DNA of 64,000 bases, from positions 85,832,511 through 85,896,510 of the forward strand of contig CM068832.1 of assembly GCA_028554795.2 (NCBI GenBank), read 5' to 3'. The notes under the pieces are model-generated. The model did no database searches. It saw only the letters and a list, made by a program, of their open reading frames with translations, and had not been told where the DNA came from. A program made the position numbers and the translations under genes. This DNA is from Sinohyriopsis cumingii. Its lineage: Eukaryota; Mollusca; Bivalvia; Unionida; Unionidae. Of the stretch, positions 11,701 to 25,899 are shown in pieces (positions within the stretch are counted from its first letter, which is position 1; each line of letters begins with the position of its first letter).

Positions 11701-14700
11701 TCATGAATTAGCTGAGAAGATGGCAGAACACCAGGGATCGGTGCCATATCAATATGGCAAATATCAATTCAATGTACTAATACATTATTTTCCTTCAGCT
11801 CACGCTAAAGATACTTGATTGACTAGACAAACCAATTCCTGATTTCAAGTCCGACTAGATAAGAATAATTAGTAAAAGAAGAGACATAGGCATATCATAT
11901 TATTTATGAAAGGACATCACAAGTGCTAGCCATCTGTTACATCATCGGGGTCACATAGCTACATATGAATACATATCCACAACCGAAAGGGTTCTTCATT
12001 CGTTTCTGATTTTTGAAAGTTGTTTACTGCATATAATGTGCACAAACAGTTGTTCTATCTCCTAGTATTCTCGATTCTCAACGAATAAATACGTCTTTTC
12101 AGAGTATAAAGAAAACACAAAAACAACAAAAAATAAATAAAATAAAACAATGGCATGCATCCTTTAAATCATCATGCAACTGAAAACATCTACAATGTTT
12201 TCTGTCACATTACTATGTCAATACGCAGCTGAATGAAGCAGCTGTATAATCCACATCATAGTAGAAGAACAATATGTACAAACCTGCGGATATTACACCG
12301 GATGAAATCCCTCAGTATCTAAATTTTTGATACCGCCTCTATCTATCAAGATATATTAAAAGCTTCAAGTTATAACATTTAACTGGTGTTAGGACATATA
12401 GTTGTAGCGCGCGATTAATTGTTAAGTAGTTAGAGTACAACGTAAGGTAAACGAAGAAAAAGCAAGTGCTAAAATATGAACTATGACTGAGCTACTAGAT
12501 GAGAAAGCACCGAAGACCATGACAAGCTGGAATAAAACCAAAAAAGAAAATAACAAATATAAATACAGATAAACAGCATCACACCAAAGAGTAGTAAATC
12601 GAGCAATTCTTATTACATGCTTAGCAATGTTTGTCTGCTGAAATACATGTGGAGGAGTCTTTGTGAGGATGATGGATATGCGGCAAATTGTGTGTTCAGT
12701 GTAGTAGGTATGCACTTAAGTAACACGACATCGTGTCAAAATGCATACTATTTTGAACGGTGTTCTAGACAAAGGTGACACAGATTGCTTTTTAACCTCT
12801 GTGTAAATAGATGAATAGCGTAAACAGTGGCATAAAGGTATTAGATGCAATTAACTGTTTGCTTTCTTAATATTATATCGCTTTAGAACACTGTTCGTTT
12901 GAATAATGTTCGTAGCCAATTAAAAATAATTCGCAACCTATCAACACTGCCACATAAATGGAATATATAATTGTCATAGGTTACTAATTTTGCCTTCCTT
13001 TCACATCAGTGAGCATGTATGACCTGATTATTTTGCTGGTGTTATACTATTTGATTTATTTTAAGACATTGCTAATTTGATTACGTGTTAAAATGCTATT
13101 TGATCAAGTTCAGTAACTGCCTAAATGCAATAGAGAATGTAATAATTATATAGGCTTCATCGTTGTTGGTTACCCTTTCCTATGCTGTTTTAGCTGACTA
13201 TTGGAAACTACAATATGATGCCACTGAATGTTTACGGCTCAGTGTAGACTCGATTTTAATTTTTGGACGAAATGACGAAGACATTAGCAACGGCTGTACC
13301 ATCATTTTTCTCTCGTTTCAAAAGTTGATTATATCTTGAACTTGGAAACTCTTGCTCCATCTTTCAATGTGCTGTAAGTTTTAAAATTCATGTGGACATT
13401 ATCAAGACTATTTTCCAAGTTCAACTCTGCCTAGATCGATCGCCTCCTGTCTCGTTATGGTTTCATGGTCAGTGATAACCTTTAATTCATCTTGTATTTA
13501 TCTTGTTCGCAATTCAGTTCGTGAGGTAAGGAGATTATCAAGATAGCCAAATAAGATGTCACGATCACGCAAAGTTTAATTACTCGATACCTTGCATAAA
13601 GTTAGAAGACAAATTTGTTCAACGCATAAAACATATGGAAATCATAGGATATCAAAACCGGTTAATTTTTAAAAAATTGAGATAAAACATCAAATTGGAC
13701 GCAACATTGAATATATCAGTGGAATCTCGTTTAGAATTTTATCATACATGGTCATACGTCACTAAATCTGAATGAGGAAAGATTTGTATATATATTGCTT
13801 TCTTCTATGTTCGTCTATTGTGCTTATTGATCATGACTAAATATATCTCCTCTGGGTAAATATGTTCTGGATAGTATATAGTTCTTAAAGACACAAAATG
13901 CATGTAGACACATAATATAATGGCTGCTGTTATGTTACATGTACTGTATATTGTAATTATAGCACTAAAGACGCGTAGTTCATCATGATTCAGCTTTGTT
14001 CCATCATTTTATCCTGTGTGTATAGATGCTTGATTTATTCGGTTCTGTGATTTACACATAATGTATATTTCCTTGTACTAGTCCATCAACTCTGTTACAG
14101 TACCTCAAAGGTTATGCTCCTTTTGTTTCGAATCTTTGTTATGCACACTCTGTTTACATAATATATCCGCTTCTTTATGTCGCACATGTCATATACCTCA
14201 ATTTCTATCTGTTCAAGTATTCCTACGGAATACACAACTCGATAGTGGCCAATACTAAGAAATAGCTGCACCTGGTAAGACTATATGAGTAACAGTTAAC
14301 ATTGTTCGAAATGTGACCGCACATTGCCTCAATAAATCAACTGTTTCTTTTCCTTGGCGTGGTCTTTATACTGGCAAAGAACAGCTAAACCTACATTCTA
14401 TAGTGTGCGATGAACGTTTGCTTAACTGTTTATCTGTCATTTGATACATATGAAATAATAAATGAAAAAAGAAACTTGTTCTGATATGATTACTTCAAGT
14501 TGAATATGAAGGGGGGCATCTAGGATAGATATATATTGCTTTATAGCTGACATTGATGTTTCCATAAAGTGTTCTAATAGGCTTCAGAATATAACAATAA
14601 AATCATATTCAATAAAACAAAACATCCATTTTATAATTAGTTCTTCTTATTTGCTAAAGTTTTTGCTAACAAAAAAATATCACTTGGCAAGAATATGGCA

Positions 14701-14802
14701 AAGCATTTGAATAGGAAAAACGTTTTGGTGGGACAAATTACTAAGACTTAACTATCAGATAGTGATTGGTTTGCCACATGGAGTTTTAAAAAATATCATT
14801 GC

Positions 14803-14904
<102 letters not shown>

Positions 14905-15410
14905 CACTCACTGACGTACGACATTAATTTTGTTAATATATCAGTAATCGTCTGTTTCTGCAACAATATAAACATCATATCTGGAAGTACTTTGTAGTTT
15001 GCATGAGTCATCACGAAATATTAGTATATTTGTGACGAGTAGGAACATGTAAAACATAATATCAGCGAACCTATAGGTTTCTGTTATCGGATTATTTAAA
15101 AGAATACAAACAGGTTTACGTAAACACATTTTTATGAAATTTGAACAAATACAAAATATTATAAGACATCTACCTCTCCTAGTTCATTCCCACAAGCTTG
15201 TTCAATGACCTGTACACTTACAACGACCTTCAGATATAATTATACTTATGCTCTAATCATGCATATTAACATTCTTAAAGATGAGCACCCCACTAATAAT
15301 ACTGACACTATCTTATGTTCATATTCACCAGGGCACAATTAAACATATTAAAAGTTAATTTAAAAATTATGCTAAAATTTCAAACAGTAGACTGTAACTT
15401 ATCTTTTTAG

Positions 15411-15535
15411 TGTTTACCACTTGGCATGCCAAATGATTCAGGCAATCGAATCTGAAGTTTTACCTGATGGAGCAGACAGAATGAATGACGTGGACAAACA
15501 TTGCATTCGTGTGGCTGCATTGTGTCATGACCTAG
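15411..15535 (+). CDS. SAMHD1: SAMHD1 exon 2 of window: HD motif
   Basis: Acceptor 'atctttttag|TGTTTACC', donor 'CCTAG|GTGAAT'. The first base completes a Gly codon from the previous exon and one base is left over. The exon encodes 'VYHLACQMIQAIESEVLPDG' and ends 'CIRVAALCHDL'. The His-Asp pair (human H206-D207) that gives the HD superfamily its name and binds the metal is intact. Confidence 0.95.
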
Positions 15536-18475
15536 GTGAATATTGAAAGAAGTATTGGCCTTTTTATTAATATAAGACTGAAATGCATTGGAATCGTTTA
15601 AGCAATAATCATCTAAACTATCATTTATTATTTATATTGCCGATCATTCTCTGAAGATAATATACAACCAATACAGTTAGAACAGTATAATTATAATAAT
15701 ATAAATATCATTGCCAAAGAGGAAAACATATATATGTATGTATATATGTGTGTGTATGTATGTATGTATGTATGTATGTATGTATGTATGTATGTATGTA
15801 TGTATGTATGTATGTATGTATGTATGTATGCATGTATGTATAATGTTACGAATATTTATACCATATATTGTTTTAAAATATAATTTTCATTTAAAAATTT
15901 TGGTTATTTTATAACTCTTTAATCTTGTTTTTTGCCTGTACTATAAAACTAGCATACTTATATATTTTCTCCATTCATAAAAGTTGTTGCCAAGTTCATG
16001 TCAGCAAGTAATTCGGCAAATTACACTACGAAATATTATAAATTCCACATCATGTGATCCTAGAAGAACATATTTACTCTAGATATGTTATACATACCCT
16101 AGATGATATCAAGCTCAATTATTAAAAGATAATTACTGATGAGACACATGTTTCCCAATACAGACTAATTTATACACATGGAATCTTTCCCAGGGATTCC
16201 GAGTTTTTTAAAGTGTATATAGTGACTATATAAAGAAATTAAAATTAGCAGCGCTTCATTAGTTAGTTATAGCTCAGTTTAGCAAGAGTTATTTGAGGAT
16301 TCACGTGTATTTATTTATCGAAATTTGAAAATGCAGACAGGAAAACAATTTAATCTAAACATACAGTGATTAATTTTTTTTTCCTGTGATCCTTTGACAT
16401 ACTTGGTTATTTATTTAATTTCGTTGGATGGCGTGAAACTTTCAAGGATATTTGTGACATCCAGTTTATATTGGATTTACCTTGAAGTAACGCGTTCGGA
16501 TATTCGAACAGTGTTTCGTGAGCGCTTTAAGCTCCTAAGCACGTTACAAATTTGAATCGGAATTCTTACACATTTCTGATAGATAGTTTAAGTCCATAAG
16601 GCGTAACCTATTAATTGCTATGCTAGCTAGGTCAATGATTGGGATAATACTTATTAAAAATGGCTAAATATGCTTTATAGTTGCCTGCAAGGACGCAATA
16701 ACGTGTGTTCAAACTGCTTAAATTAATAGGCTGGTATTTGATATGCAAATTATGTATGTTACCAATTCTTCTAGCTTTCCTGTTTGGACCGAAATCCGGA
16801 ATATCATTTTCATAGCTTTCTTGTGCGTAAAGGACTGCTTCAGCTGACTATGAACGTTTGCCTTTTCATGGAACGTCATCATATTTGTTGTACCAGTGTT
16901 AGATCCAGGTGTTTTCTGAAATGTGTTTATCCTTAACCTTTCTTTCTTATCCACTACAGACAGTTTACAAGAAATCTGAGTGTAGACACAATTGGACAAC
17001 ACTCGTACAATATTAATTTGTTTTCCATGAACGACCCATGATAGAATAAATGACACTACATTCAAGGGACTATATGTATTACCTACTGCATCACAATATA
17101 TGCGTACGATGTTGGAAGCGCGTTTATAATAAACTATAGTAGAACAACCTAGTAGTTACTGATATCAGCACCACATACACACATTGCTTTGTCTAATTAT
17201 TAGACGTGGATGCATAAATTTATATATGCAATTGGCATTGACTCTTTCATGTTTTAGAAACACGTTTTGGATGGTTAACACGAAGTGTGTCTTGTAACAT
17301 ACTGAATAGTGGTCGCGAACATAATATGTAGGGACGAATGTCAAACTATAATTTATTGATGCCAATGGTATATATATATAATCGATTACCGTCTTCTACG
17401 TATTGGTAACCCGAGCAGTAGACTGTCTAATTTAGGTGATTTTATACATCTGAAGATTATAATTGCATTTACGTTGACGGGCAATAACAAAAGAAATATT
17501 TAGATCACCTATTGCTACATGTAATATATTTTGCTACAAACGCATATTACTGACAAGCTATTAAGATTCTGGCAAACTTAAATTGCAATATAATCTATAC
17601 AGAAATATTTACAGCCAATTATATTGCCGGTATGTTGTTCTTTGTTAACGTTATATTGAAATGCACAATGTTTATTCCAAGCCATACATGCTCTATGTGA
17701 AACAGCAATCTTCCTTGATGAATTTCATATAAGGTTCGATATTTGTTGATAACGACGGTGCAAACGATGTTTGCGTGTACTTACACTCACTTTCTGATGA
17801 ATACTAAATGTTTCTCGAACCGTGGCTACTTTATGAAGTAGCCGAGATCAACCCTTTAAATTATACGTTCAAATGCACGTAGTATTGTATACTTCCATCA
17901 TTCTCTATCTGGCGTGTAAAAACGCGCCAGCTAATTATTTGGTTGTGTCCAAAGCAAATACAATAGAGGCAGGACATTTTAATATATTAACTGTATTAAT
18001 ATATTTTACATTCTGAAGACTTTACTTTGCTCGAAGTATTACACACACTTATGCTGTAATATAATAGTATATGATACTTTATAGTAATTAAATTGTTTAT
18101 CTATAATTCTGAGACATAGTAGCCTATAAAGGCAGCAATGCACAAGAACTAATACTAGGAAAATCATGCTAGAGATGACACAGAGATATGTGGGTGTTAT
18201 AGTAGGTTAGAAATGAATGTGTTGAAAAGTGTGGATAATTTAATAAAACATGTACCAATTACCAAGATAAATAAAATCAATACAGTACAATTAGGTAAGC
18301 AATACAACTAATATGAATTTAAATCACTCAAGCAAGTAAATGCCAATTGGTAGGAGAAAATTGAAAATTCCATAAGTGGAACAGTTCTTACAAAATGATA
18401 TTCAATTAAAATATGAACGAAATCGGGTTTCTTTATGAATATAGCGCACAATATCATTTTTGTCCATTTAATCAG
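15536..18475 (+). other. SAMHD1 intron with (GTAT)n array
   Basis: Contains the GTAT array at 15,733-15,842. The frames at minus 16,718-17,065 and minus 17,165-17,365 have no recognisable domain. Nothing further was seen. Confidence 0.7.
15733..15842. repeat. (GTAT)n microsatellite
   Basis: About 27 tetranucleotide units (gtatgtat), slightly impure at both ends. The open frame over it (MYVCMYVC) is an artefact. Confidence 0.95.
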
Positions 18476-18558
18476 GACATGGTCCGTTTTCCCACATATA
18501 TGAACACATGGCGAATGAGATACTGACAGATGAAGAAAGAGGAGGAAAAGACTGGAAG
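18476..18558 (+). CDS. SAMHD1: SAMHD1 exon 3 of window: HGPFSH motif
   Basis: Acceptor 'catttaatcag|GACATG', donor 'TGGAAG|GTTTCT'. Two bases complete a Gly codon, and the exon ends in phase 0. It encodes 'HGPFSHIYEHMANEI' followed by 'LTDEERGGKDWK'. The first His matches catalytic-site H210 of human SAMHD1. Too short to stand out as an open frame; it was placed from homology and splice phase. Confidence 0.92.
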
Positions 18559-19211
18559 GTTTCTATTGACATTTTATGTGTATATTCTTATCATAGTTTG
18601 TATTATAACCTAATGAAACAGCAAAATAATTAGCAATTGAAGGCATTCATCTGCAATGAATCAAATGAATTATAATGACTTTACGATTTAATGTCATTGT
18701 GTTATGTCAAGTGTAAAAAATTCAAGTCATTTTATTTGTTTATGTTTAATATTTTTGAATTAATCATTTTTATTCTTATATGCTTTTTGTGATGGAAATA
18801 TTGGTATGCTGGGACGAAATTTTCAAACATTGTTAGCATGAAAGTATTACATCAAAATATTAGTGCTTTTAAATAAGCGTTTTTGTGTTTTTGAGTAGAT
18901 TCTAAACTTTGATTTTATGTCAAATTGTATTCATAAGGTAACATAGAATTATTGTTCCAAAGTAAATAAAATAAATAATTTGTTTAACCTACTATATTAT
19001 TAGGAATATTACTGTAGCGTGCATTATTGTTTCTTTTTTTATATATGAATCAAACGAAATATATATGAGATCATACACCGATAAATAAAAATGTAACTAC
19101 ATAATTCAATAAGAAAGAACAAAGGTTAATACGTATCATAATTCTATTTTTATATATATTTATATAATAATATCTATTTGATACAAACTCATCCATTTCT
19201 GTTTTTGTTAG

Positions 19212-19319
19212 CATGAACGGCTGTCGGCTAAACTGGTTGAAGAGATGTTTGAGAAGAAACTGAAAAATGAGTCGATCGAATATAAATTAAATCTGAATCT
19301 AGTTAAGGAACTCATCCAG
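19212..19319 (+). CDS. SAMHD1: SAMHD1 exon 4 of window
   Basis: Acceptor 'tctgtttttgttag|CATGAA', donor 'ATCCAG|GTAAAA', phase 0 at both ends. The encoded sequence opens 'HERLSAKLVEEMF' and ends 'NLNLVKELIQ'. The leading His corresponds to human H233 (WTHEQ). The middle is more charged than the human protein, as expected of this variable surface helix. Confidence 0.92.
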
Positions 19320-19878
19320 GTAAAAAGCATGACCAAATTATATACATTATTATATGTGAAATTTATCATTAGCTTTGCATTGTCAGAATTGTGTGAAGCA
19401 TGTATCCATTATGTGCTGCTTTATACAGCAAGATAAGTGTATCTAAAAGTAATATTTTCTGTATTGGACATACTGCTGATTGTAAACAACCAATGGAATC
19501 TATCTACTGATCTAACAGACGCTTTACCTTTTCTTTTACTAGATTTAAATGTCGGAGAACTTGAAGCAATGTTTGATCCATTTGCAAGTAGTAAATACTA
19601 AAACTGACGATATGGATGAGTGCATTGAGTCTAAAAAGGGGTCTTTACAATAGCAAACGAATGAATGTGATATTCACAATATCCACAGCGAGCACGAGGC
19701 AGTCTGTATTGAAAAACCATTCTGAAACATGTGTAATGCAATTATAAACTGAATGGATCATCCTATGAACCATGGTCTCTAGCGTCTACAAAATAGCGTT
19801 TATACCGACTCCCTCATTTAAGCCCAATTGTAAAATTCCTCCAAGAAAACATTATAGTTCGAGTCTATGATTTTAAAA

Positions 19879-20840
19879 TAAATAACAGAAAAGAGTCAAG
19901 ACTGCAAACTTTGTAAACTTTAATAAATAATTTATTTCCCTAGAATACAAAAGTAAAAAATAAGAAAGAAGACCCTACGAGTTTGCGAATTAAATCCAGA
20001 CATAATCCAAGAATTAATGTCACAAGTCCTAGTAATACAAGTCCTGAATGAAACTCAGTTCAAGTCCCGAAGAGATCCAAAATTGAAGGCGATAACGTGT
20101 TTGTTATAGCCTATGAAGAACTGATGTGTCATCAGTCTCTGGTTAAATCACAAAAGTATTATTCCAGGCTTGAATTCAGTATAAATTCCAGTGAATGTCT
20201 TTATCTCAGAACTTTATCAGAGCACGTTTGCATTTCCAGAGAAAATAATGACTTGAATTAGATAATTTGAAAGCAATAAAATTCAGCCCAAACTTGTCAC
20301 ATCAAAACACAATTTAAGGTGCTAGATGTTAAATCATGATTGGTACAATCTTCACAGTCACGATTTTTCTAAAAGCAGCCATTACTTAATGGAAAATAAA
20401 TTTATATAATGATCTATTGAACCTTGTTTATTTACAACACAATAGCTTACAAAATTCACTTAGCAATCTCCGAAACCTGACCTTGATCAACATATATAAG
20501 CCTTCTTGTTTACCTCAATATTTATTCAGATATTATGTTCATACACAGAAAAAAGTATGCTATTATTAGTTGTTTACATAAATGAAATAAAAGATAAATC
20601 AAAAAGTCAATCAGGTCAAGAAAAAATGAATTCACTTTTGGACAAGGTCAAGTCCAGCAGACAATGATACATTACAATAACATGTAATCAAAAATAAAAT
20701 CTACAACAGGCAACCAATGAAATTAAATAGACATAACAATTCGAACAAAATTGCAACTGACGAAGATGGGTTTTGCCAGAAAAGAAAAAACTTCAGTGAG
20801 GAAGTCAAGTCAGCGAACGATACTTTTTTTGCTCTTACGA
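19879..20840. repeat. Dispersed repeat family, copy R1 (about 1 kb)
   Basis: Shares ordered blocks with 22,235-23,245: 'tccctagaatacaaaagt', 'aattccaggcttgaattcagtata' (quoted in part), 'actttatcagagcac', 'catttccagagaaaataa', and in the right half 'cattacaataacatgtaat' and 'acataacaattcgaa'. Order and spacing are conserved over nearly 1 kb. No coding frame; probably a non-autonomous transposable element. Ends not defined. Confidence 0.75.
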
Positions 20841-22234
20841 ATTGGGATGTGGCACCCCTCCTGATTATCAACTTTTCCCGTTTTTGCTTGTTATGAGATA
20901 AGTGTTGTATTTATAGTTTTGATACACGTTGAAATTGGTCATGTAGATACTTTGGGTCATTCCAATAAAGAGTATGAAAGGTGTAGGGCATACACATTGG
21001 TCATATACAGATATTAATAGCAAGTTCATTAAGTTGTACCGTTTAAGTTATTTCGGCTAATGATAATTACAGTGGGTTCCAAAATTTGATCCACAATGTT
21101 AAATTATATTGCAATTAAGACCGCATTTCCAACTCAAATCGCATTTCAGTTAAGAGTTTACTGCACACCAATACGAAATAAGTAATGATTTTTCGGAATA
21201 ATTCTCAACCCCTTGTCTTCTTAGGAATTTACATGATACGAATTTCATACCTTGTTGAACCTTATGTTTCCAAACTATGAATGACACAACATAAACACAT
21301 GTTTAGCTGCAAAATAAATAGCTGCTAGAAGTGAAAATAACATTTCTTTAACCTAAATCAAATTTCAATCCAGTGTACTTTACACATTGACTGCAGATGT
21401 AATTTAAAGCAAACAATGGAAATAACCGAAAAAAGCAACACCCCCCCCCAAAAAAAAAACAAGTTGATATTATATAAGTACTTTAACAGATACTGATAAT
21501 TAGAATTCTTTTCACTTTGCAATCTTTGTCATAGGAAACTTGTGCTTAGCATCTGTATGAATGGTAATGTTGATGCAGTAAAATTATGTGCATTTGAAAC
21601 GTATAAGTTGCCAGAAATATATAATGAAGAAGGCACAATACATCATTTGCAAGAAAAATGTTTTATTACGTATGTTTACCATCTGAAAAGTGTCACATGA
21701 TCTGGTTCATGATGAATTTTTTATTTGATCATCTATGTACAGTTACGAAAGATGTAACACTTGCAATGGCAGCGACACAAAGCATAATATAAGTAAACAC
21801 AGCTAGAACAATGTGAACACACTGATGTGTTTAAACGCGTTTAAACAATAAATACGTCTTCACAAAAAGAGGAATTATTAGCATAGCCGAATGTTCATTT
21901 AAAAAACAAACTGTTGTTGCATGTGTTATTGAATTGTGTTCACTCCTTGTTATGTGAAAGAAAAGATCATTCTGAAGAAAGAAAGTTGGACAATATTAAG
22001 GATGTTGAATTATCACTGGACATGTTGAAATGAACACTCCGAACCATCACAATGAATCTAGTTCTACGATAACTAAAAGAAGTGATTTAGTCATAAAATG
22101 ATTCAGAGCACAGCATGAGTTTAAACAGCGACGATTATTAATTTTTGTTATAAGCATATTTGAATGTGTTACGAGACCATGCTCATAAAACAGGCAACGG
22201 AAAATAATAAAAGTAATTAGCTTTGATAAATTCA

Positions 22235-23245
22235 ACAAATATTTGTCCCTAGAATACAAAAGTGAATATCTAATAAAAAGGAATTGACGGTATTATGAAA
22301 TAAATCAAAAAATCATCCTAGAATTATAGACACAAGTCATAATATTTTAATTTCCTGAATAAAATTCAGTGGAAGTCAACAATAACTCCAAAGCTGAAGG
22401 TGTTGATGTGTCTGTTGTAACCTGCATAATGTTGATTTATCAAATCTCTTTCTTGAATCACTATAATATAATTCCAGGTTTGAATTAATTATAAATTCCA
22501 GTTAATGTCTCTATCCAAGCACTTTATCAGAGCACTTTTTCATTTCCAGAGAAAATAACCACTTTAAATCATTTATTTGAAGAAATAAATTCCAGTCCAA
22601 AATGACATAATGGACACAACATGTACTACAACTTGATTATGCTAGATCGTAAAACACGTATGAATGTTCCCTTCAGTGACCAGATTATTAGTCTTCTCTC
22701 TGACGTCATGCCACAATGAGCGTTTTCTAAAAAATATATTACGTAATTGGAAATAACCTTCTAGAATGATCCTGGTGTTATCAAAATGAATATGTTAGTT
22801 ATTCTTAGACACATATTACTAAAATTACATCACAGAACCTGAATTATAGTAGGTACGCCATCTGAGTTCCAAAAACCTAGATATAGACCCAAATAAACTC
22901 ATTTACTTTATGAACAATTATACTGATATTATACCCATAATTTAGCTATGTATTAGTTATTTACCGAATAAATAAAAGCAATTTAGGTCAAGGAGAAATA
23001 ACTTGATTTTTGAGAAGATTAAGGCCGACATACAATGTTTCATTACAATAGCATGTAATGAATTAAAACAATTAGAACAATAACAAAACATGCAAGCTAA
23101 ATATACATAACAATTGGAATCAAAATCAATATGATTAATGTTCCACATAACATTTGGTAATGTCAAATAAAATGTCAAATAAAATATACAATTAATGTAA
23201 ATGTCATTTGTATAGTGACGTGTCAAAACAAACTGCAATTGAAGT
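22235..23245. repeat. Dispersed repeat family, copy R2 (about 1 kb)
   Basis: Same ordered blocks as R1 in the same orientation, about 2.35 kb further on, so the pair could also be a local duplication. The frames at minus 22,047-22,259 and minus 22,957-23,238 overlap it and are not credible genes. Confidence 0.75.
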
Positions 23246-23978
23246 AATAATCAGTACTAGTTTCAATACATTTTAACATACAAAAAACATTCATTCATGA
23301 TTTTAAAAAGTCGTACGTATATCATTAGTTACCAATTATATTCTAAAGAGATTCTTCGTTTTTTTATAAGGGTGATTGGGCAATAAAATTCAATACAAAA
23401 CACAAATGATTATCTCTAAACAAATGTTATACCAGATTCGTTTGGGTGAGTGGAACATTCTTTGCAATATAGTATTTATCCTACTAGTAGGTAAATTATA
23501 AGCAAGAATGAAATTGATGCCAATAAATCTGATACTTGATATCAATGTTACCGGTAGACAGTCAGTCAGATTATAATCTTTCCTTTGTTGAAACGCAGTA
23601 GGATGCCTTCAGTCATCGGAAGTAGTAAACGCTTTTTAAAACAGTAACTAATAATACATATGTTAAACATTCTCTGTCCTTTAGTCACACTTTATCACAT
23701 ATTTAGTTAACGCGTGTATGCATTATTCAAAGTTGACATATCTTTATCATAGAAGATGGTCCCATAGAAAAGAGACATAACATTATTATAATTTGCTTTA
23801 ATCCTAATAAGAATCAAGTATAAGGGCATAATAATGAGTCACAATTATTGTTTTTCATGTTCTTTGTCTTTGTTTTGTTTTTGTAAAGTGATAAGCGATT
23901 GGAACCTATTTCAGATCGTAATAATAAGTGAACCAAGTCTCATGCAAGTTCAACAACATACAGTACTGATTGTAATAT

Positions 23979-24107
23979 ATATATATATATATATATCCCT
24001 GCATGCATGTATGTACGTATGTATGTATGTATGTACGTACGTGCGTGTGTGTATGTATATATTTACGTACGTACGTATGTGTGTATGTATGTATGTATGC
24101 ATAGATT

Positions 24108-24155
<48 letters not shown>

Positions 24156-24216
24156 CATAGATACGTAGATAGATAGATAGATACATAGATAGATAGATAG
24201 ATACATAGATAGATAC
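23979..24216. repeat. Compound (AT)n-(GTAT)n-(GATA)n microsatellite
   Basis: Nine or so AT units, then GTAT/GTAC tetranucleotides, then about 27 GATA units with CATA variants. Open frames on both strands here are low-complexity artefacts. Confidence 0.95.
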
Positions 24217-24239
24217 TGATGTGAAACGATTTAGAAACC

Positions 24240-24560
24240 AGAGTGGTGAGATGCCATTATACATTTAGAATTTTGCAACAGGGGACATGCATATACCCTT
24301 ATGCCCCATTCGGGTATTAAGGAATTGCCCCAATCCATAATATCCCATTGGGCTGTGTCCACCATACTTATCTGGGAGACTTTTATGTGCTCCAGCCACT
24401 GTTAACTGTATGCCTAAAAGTGCCAACTGCTGAAAATATGTCGAAACACACTGACTATTTAGAATGCTAACTCCCATATGATATCCGATTCCTAATCTTC
24501 CGTTTGTATATAAACTTAATGTACAACCAAACATATTTCATTTCATTTTGTTTGTGCCGT
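24240..24560 (-). other. GC-richer patch with 89-codon minus-strand frame, unassigned
   Basis: The base composition is visibly less AT-rich than its surroundings. The minus strand is open over 24,265-24,534 and includes 'DKYGGHSPMGYYGLGQF'. I do not recognise it. It may be a fragment of an old transposon or a processed transcript; there is no support for a functional gene. Confidence 0.2.
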
Positions 24561-25899
24561 TGATGTTGCTTCCAGTATTTACATACATGCTTAAATTCAA
24601 CAAAAACTTGGTTTGTAGTGCAAAACAACCCTAAACATCAATAAGTATTTCAATATATTTACACCATCTCGTGCCTGAATGCAATCATCATTGTAAATCC
24701 TAACTCGAAACGAAAGCTAAAAATATCGCAGGTTATTTATTGTGTGATAACAATTACCCCAGTTGAAGAAATGTATATAGCTGTGTATCGTTGTGCAACA
24801 CGTTTTGACATTGGTACAGAAACATGATTGGCTTTTGTAGTGCTGGGACGAATTAATACGGAATACCTTGTGTCCCGATTAGACGAAACTTAAGACTTCA
24901 GACTCGGGGCTTGAAACAACAGCAGTGGCAATACATTTCTGTTTTTGTTTCAAGCAGTAAAAACCAACGACCACAAATAAGTTAGAATGCCTAAAATTTA
25001 AATAGTTTTAGCCTAGATACAACTATCGTTTTCTACAGCATTACCATAATGTTTTACGTTATGTTCATTAAGCAATCATGCTACAGCTTTGAAACTTAAA
25101 ATATCCCCTGTTATCGTGGGTGAGTTGCTAAGTTATACAATCATACAATTTAGGAAGTCGGATATTCTTGTAATAATTCAAAGCATCATTGAAAGGAACC
25201 TGGCAATAAACTCATAATATATTAATAACATAAAAACAAGTATACGTTTCAAGTTGTGATTGTATAATGACTTGATGTTGGTCTCGTGCACTGGTGATAG
25301 TATGAACAGTTTAGCGCTTAAGATACTCTTTATAGTGAGAGATTCGTTCAGAACAATGTTAAAGATATTTTGCCTACCATTGGAATTGTTATTTTCTTTG
25401 ACAGTTACTGAGTTGTAAAGTAAATAAACTGGCATATTTGTGATAGATGCTAATAACAAAACTACAGACATGCTTTCTTCATTTGACTAAAACTGAAAAG
25501 CAAAATAACGCAAAACAAGAAACTATTAGTGAATGGTAAAATACGAAAATCAAACACTTTTAAAAGCCTGACGTAGCCTGTATAGAAGACAATTCGTTAT
25601 TTAAGTACACACAATTGAATTAGAGATATAGATTGGAAAGTAATGTGTGCGTTCATATAGATCGCCTTAGCGAGTACCAGGGCAAGCGTTGAACAAGATT
25701 AGCTAAGGACGCTGCAGATTTAACTGATAGTGAAAGTTGTGTATGTCGTTTAGAATAAACGAACCGGGTATTTCGTAGGTTTTATCCTTTTTTGTATCTT
25801 TTTTATTTTTTGTTCTGTTAATCGCGCGTCTGATAACAGATTCCATATTCGATTCATGCTAAGAGAACTGTATTGGAGTATGAAAATATCACTTCAAAT

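Noticed and set aside
12422-12715. 97-codon minus-strand ORF with hydrophobic stretch
   Set aside because: Random-looking composition in an intron; no signal of a gene.
19544-19653. Alternative SAMHD1 3' exon after 'cttttcttttactag'
   Set aside because: Good acceptor-like tract, but it would give Ile then an immediate stop after exon 4; the regular exon 5 at 32,821 explains the transcript better.
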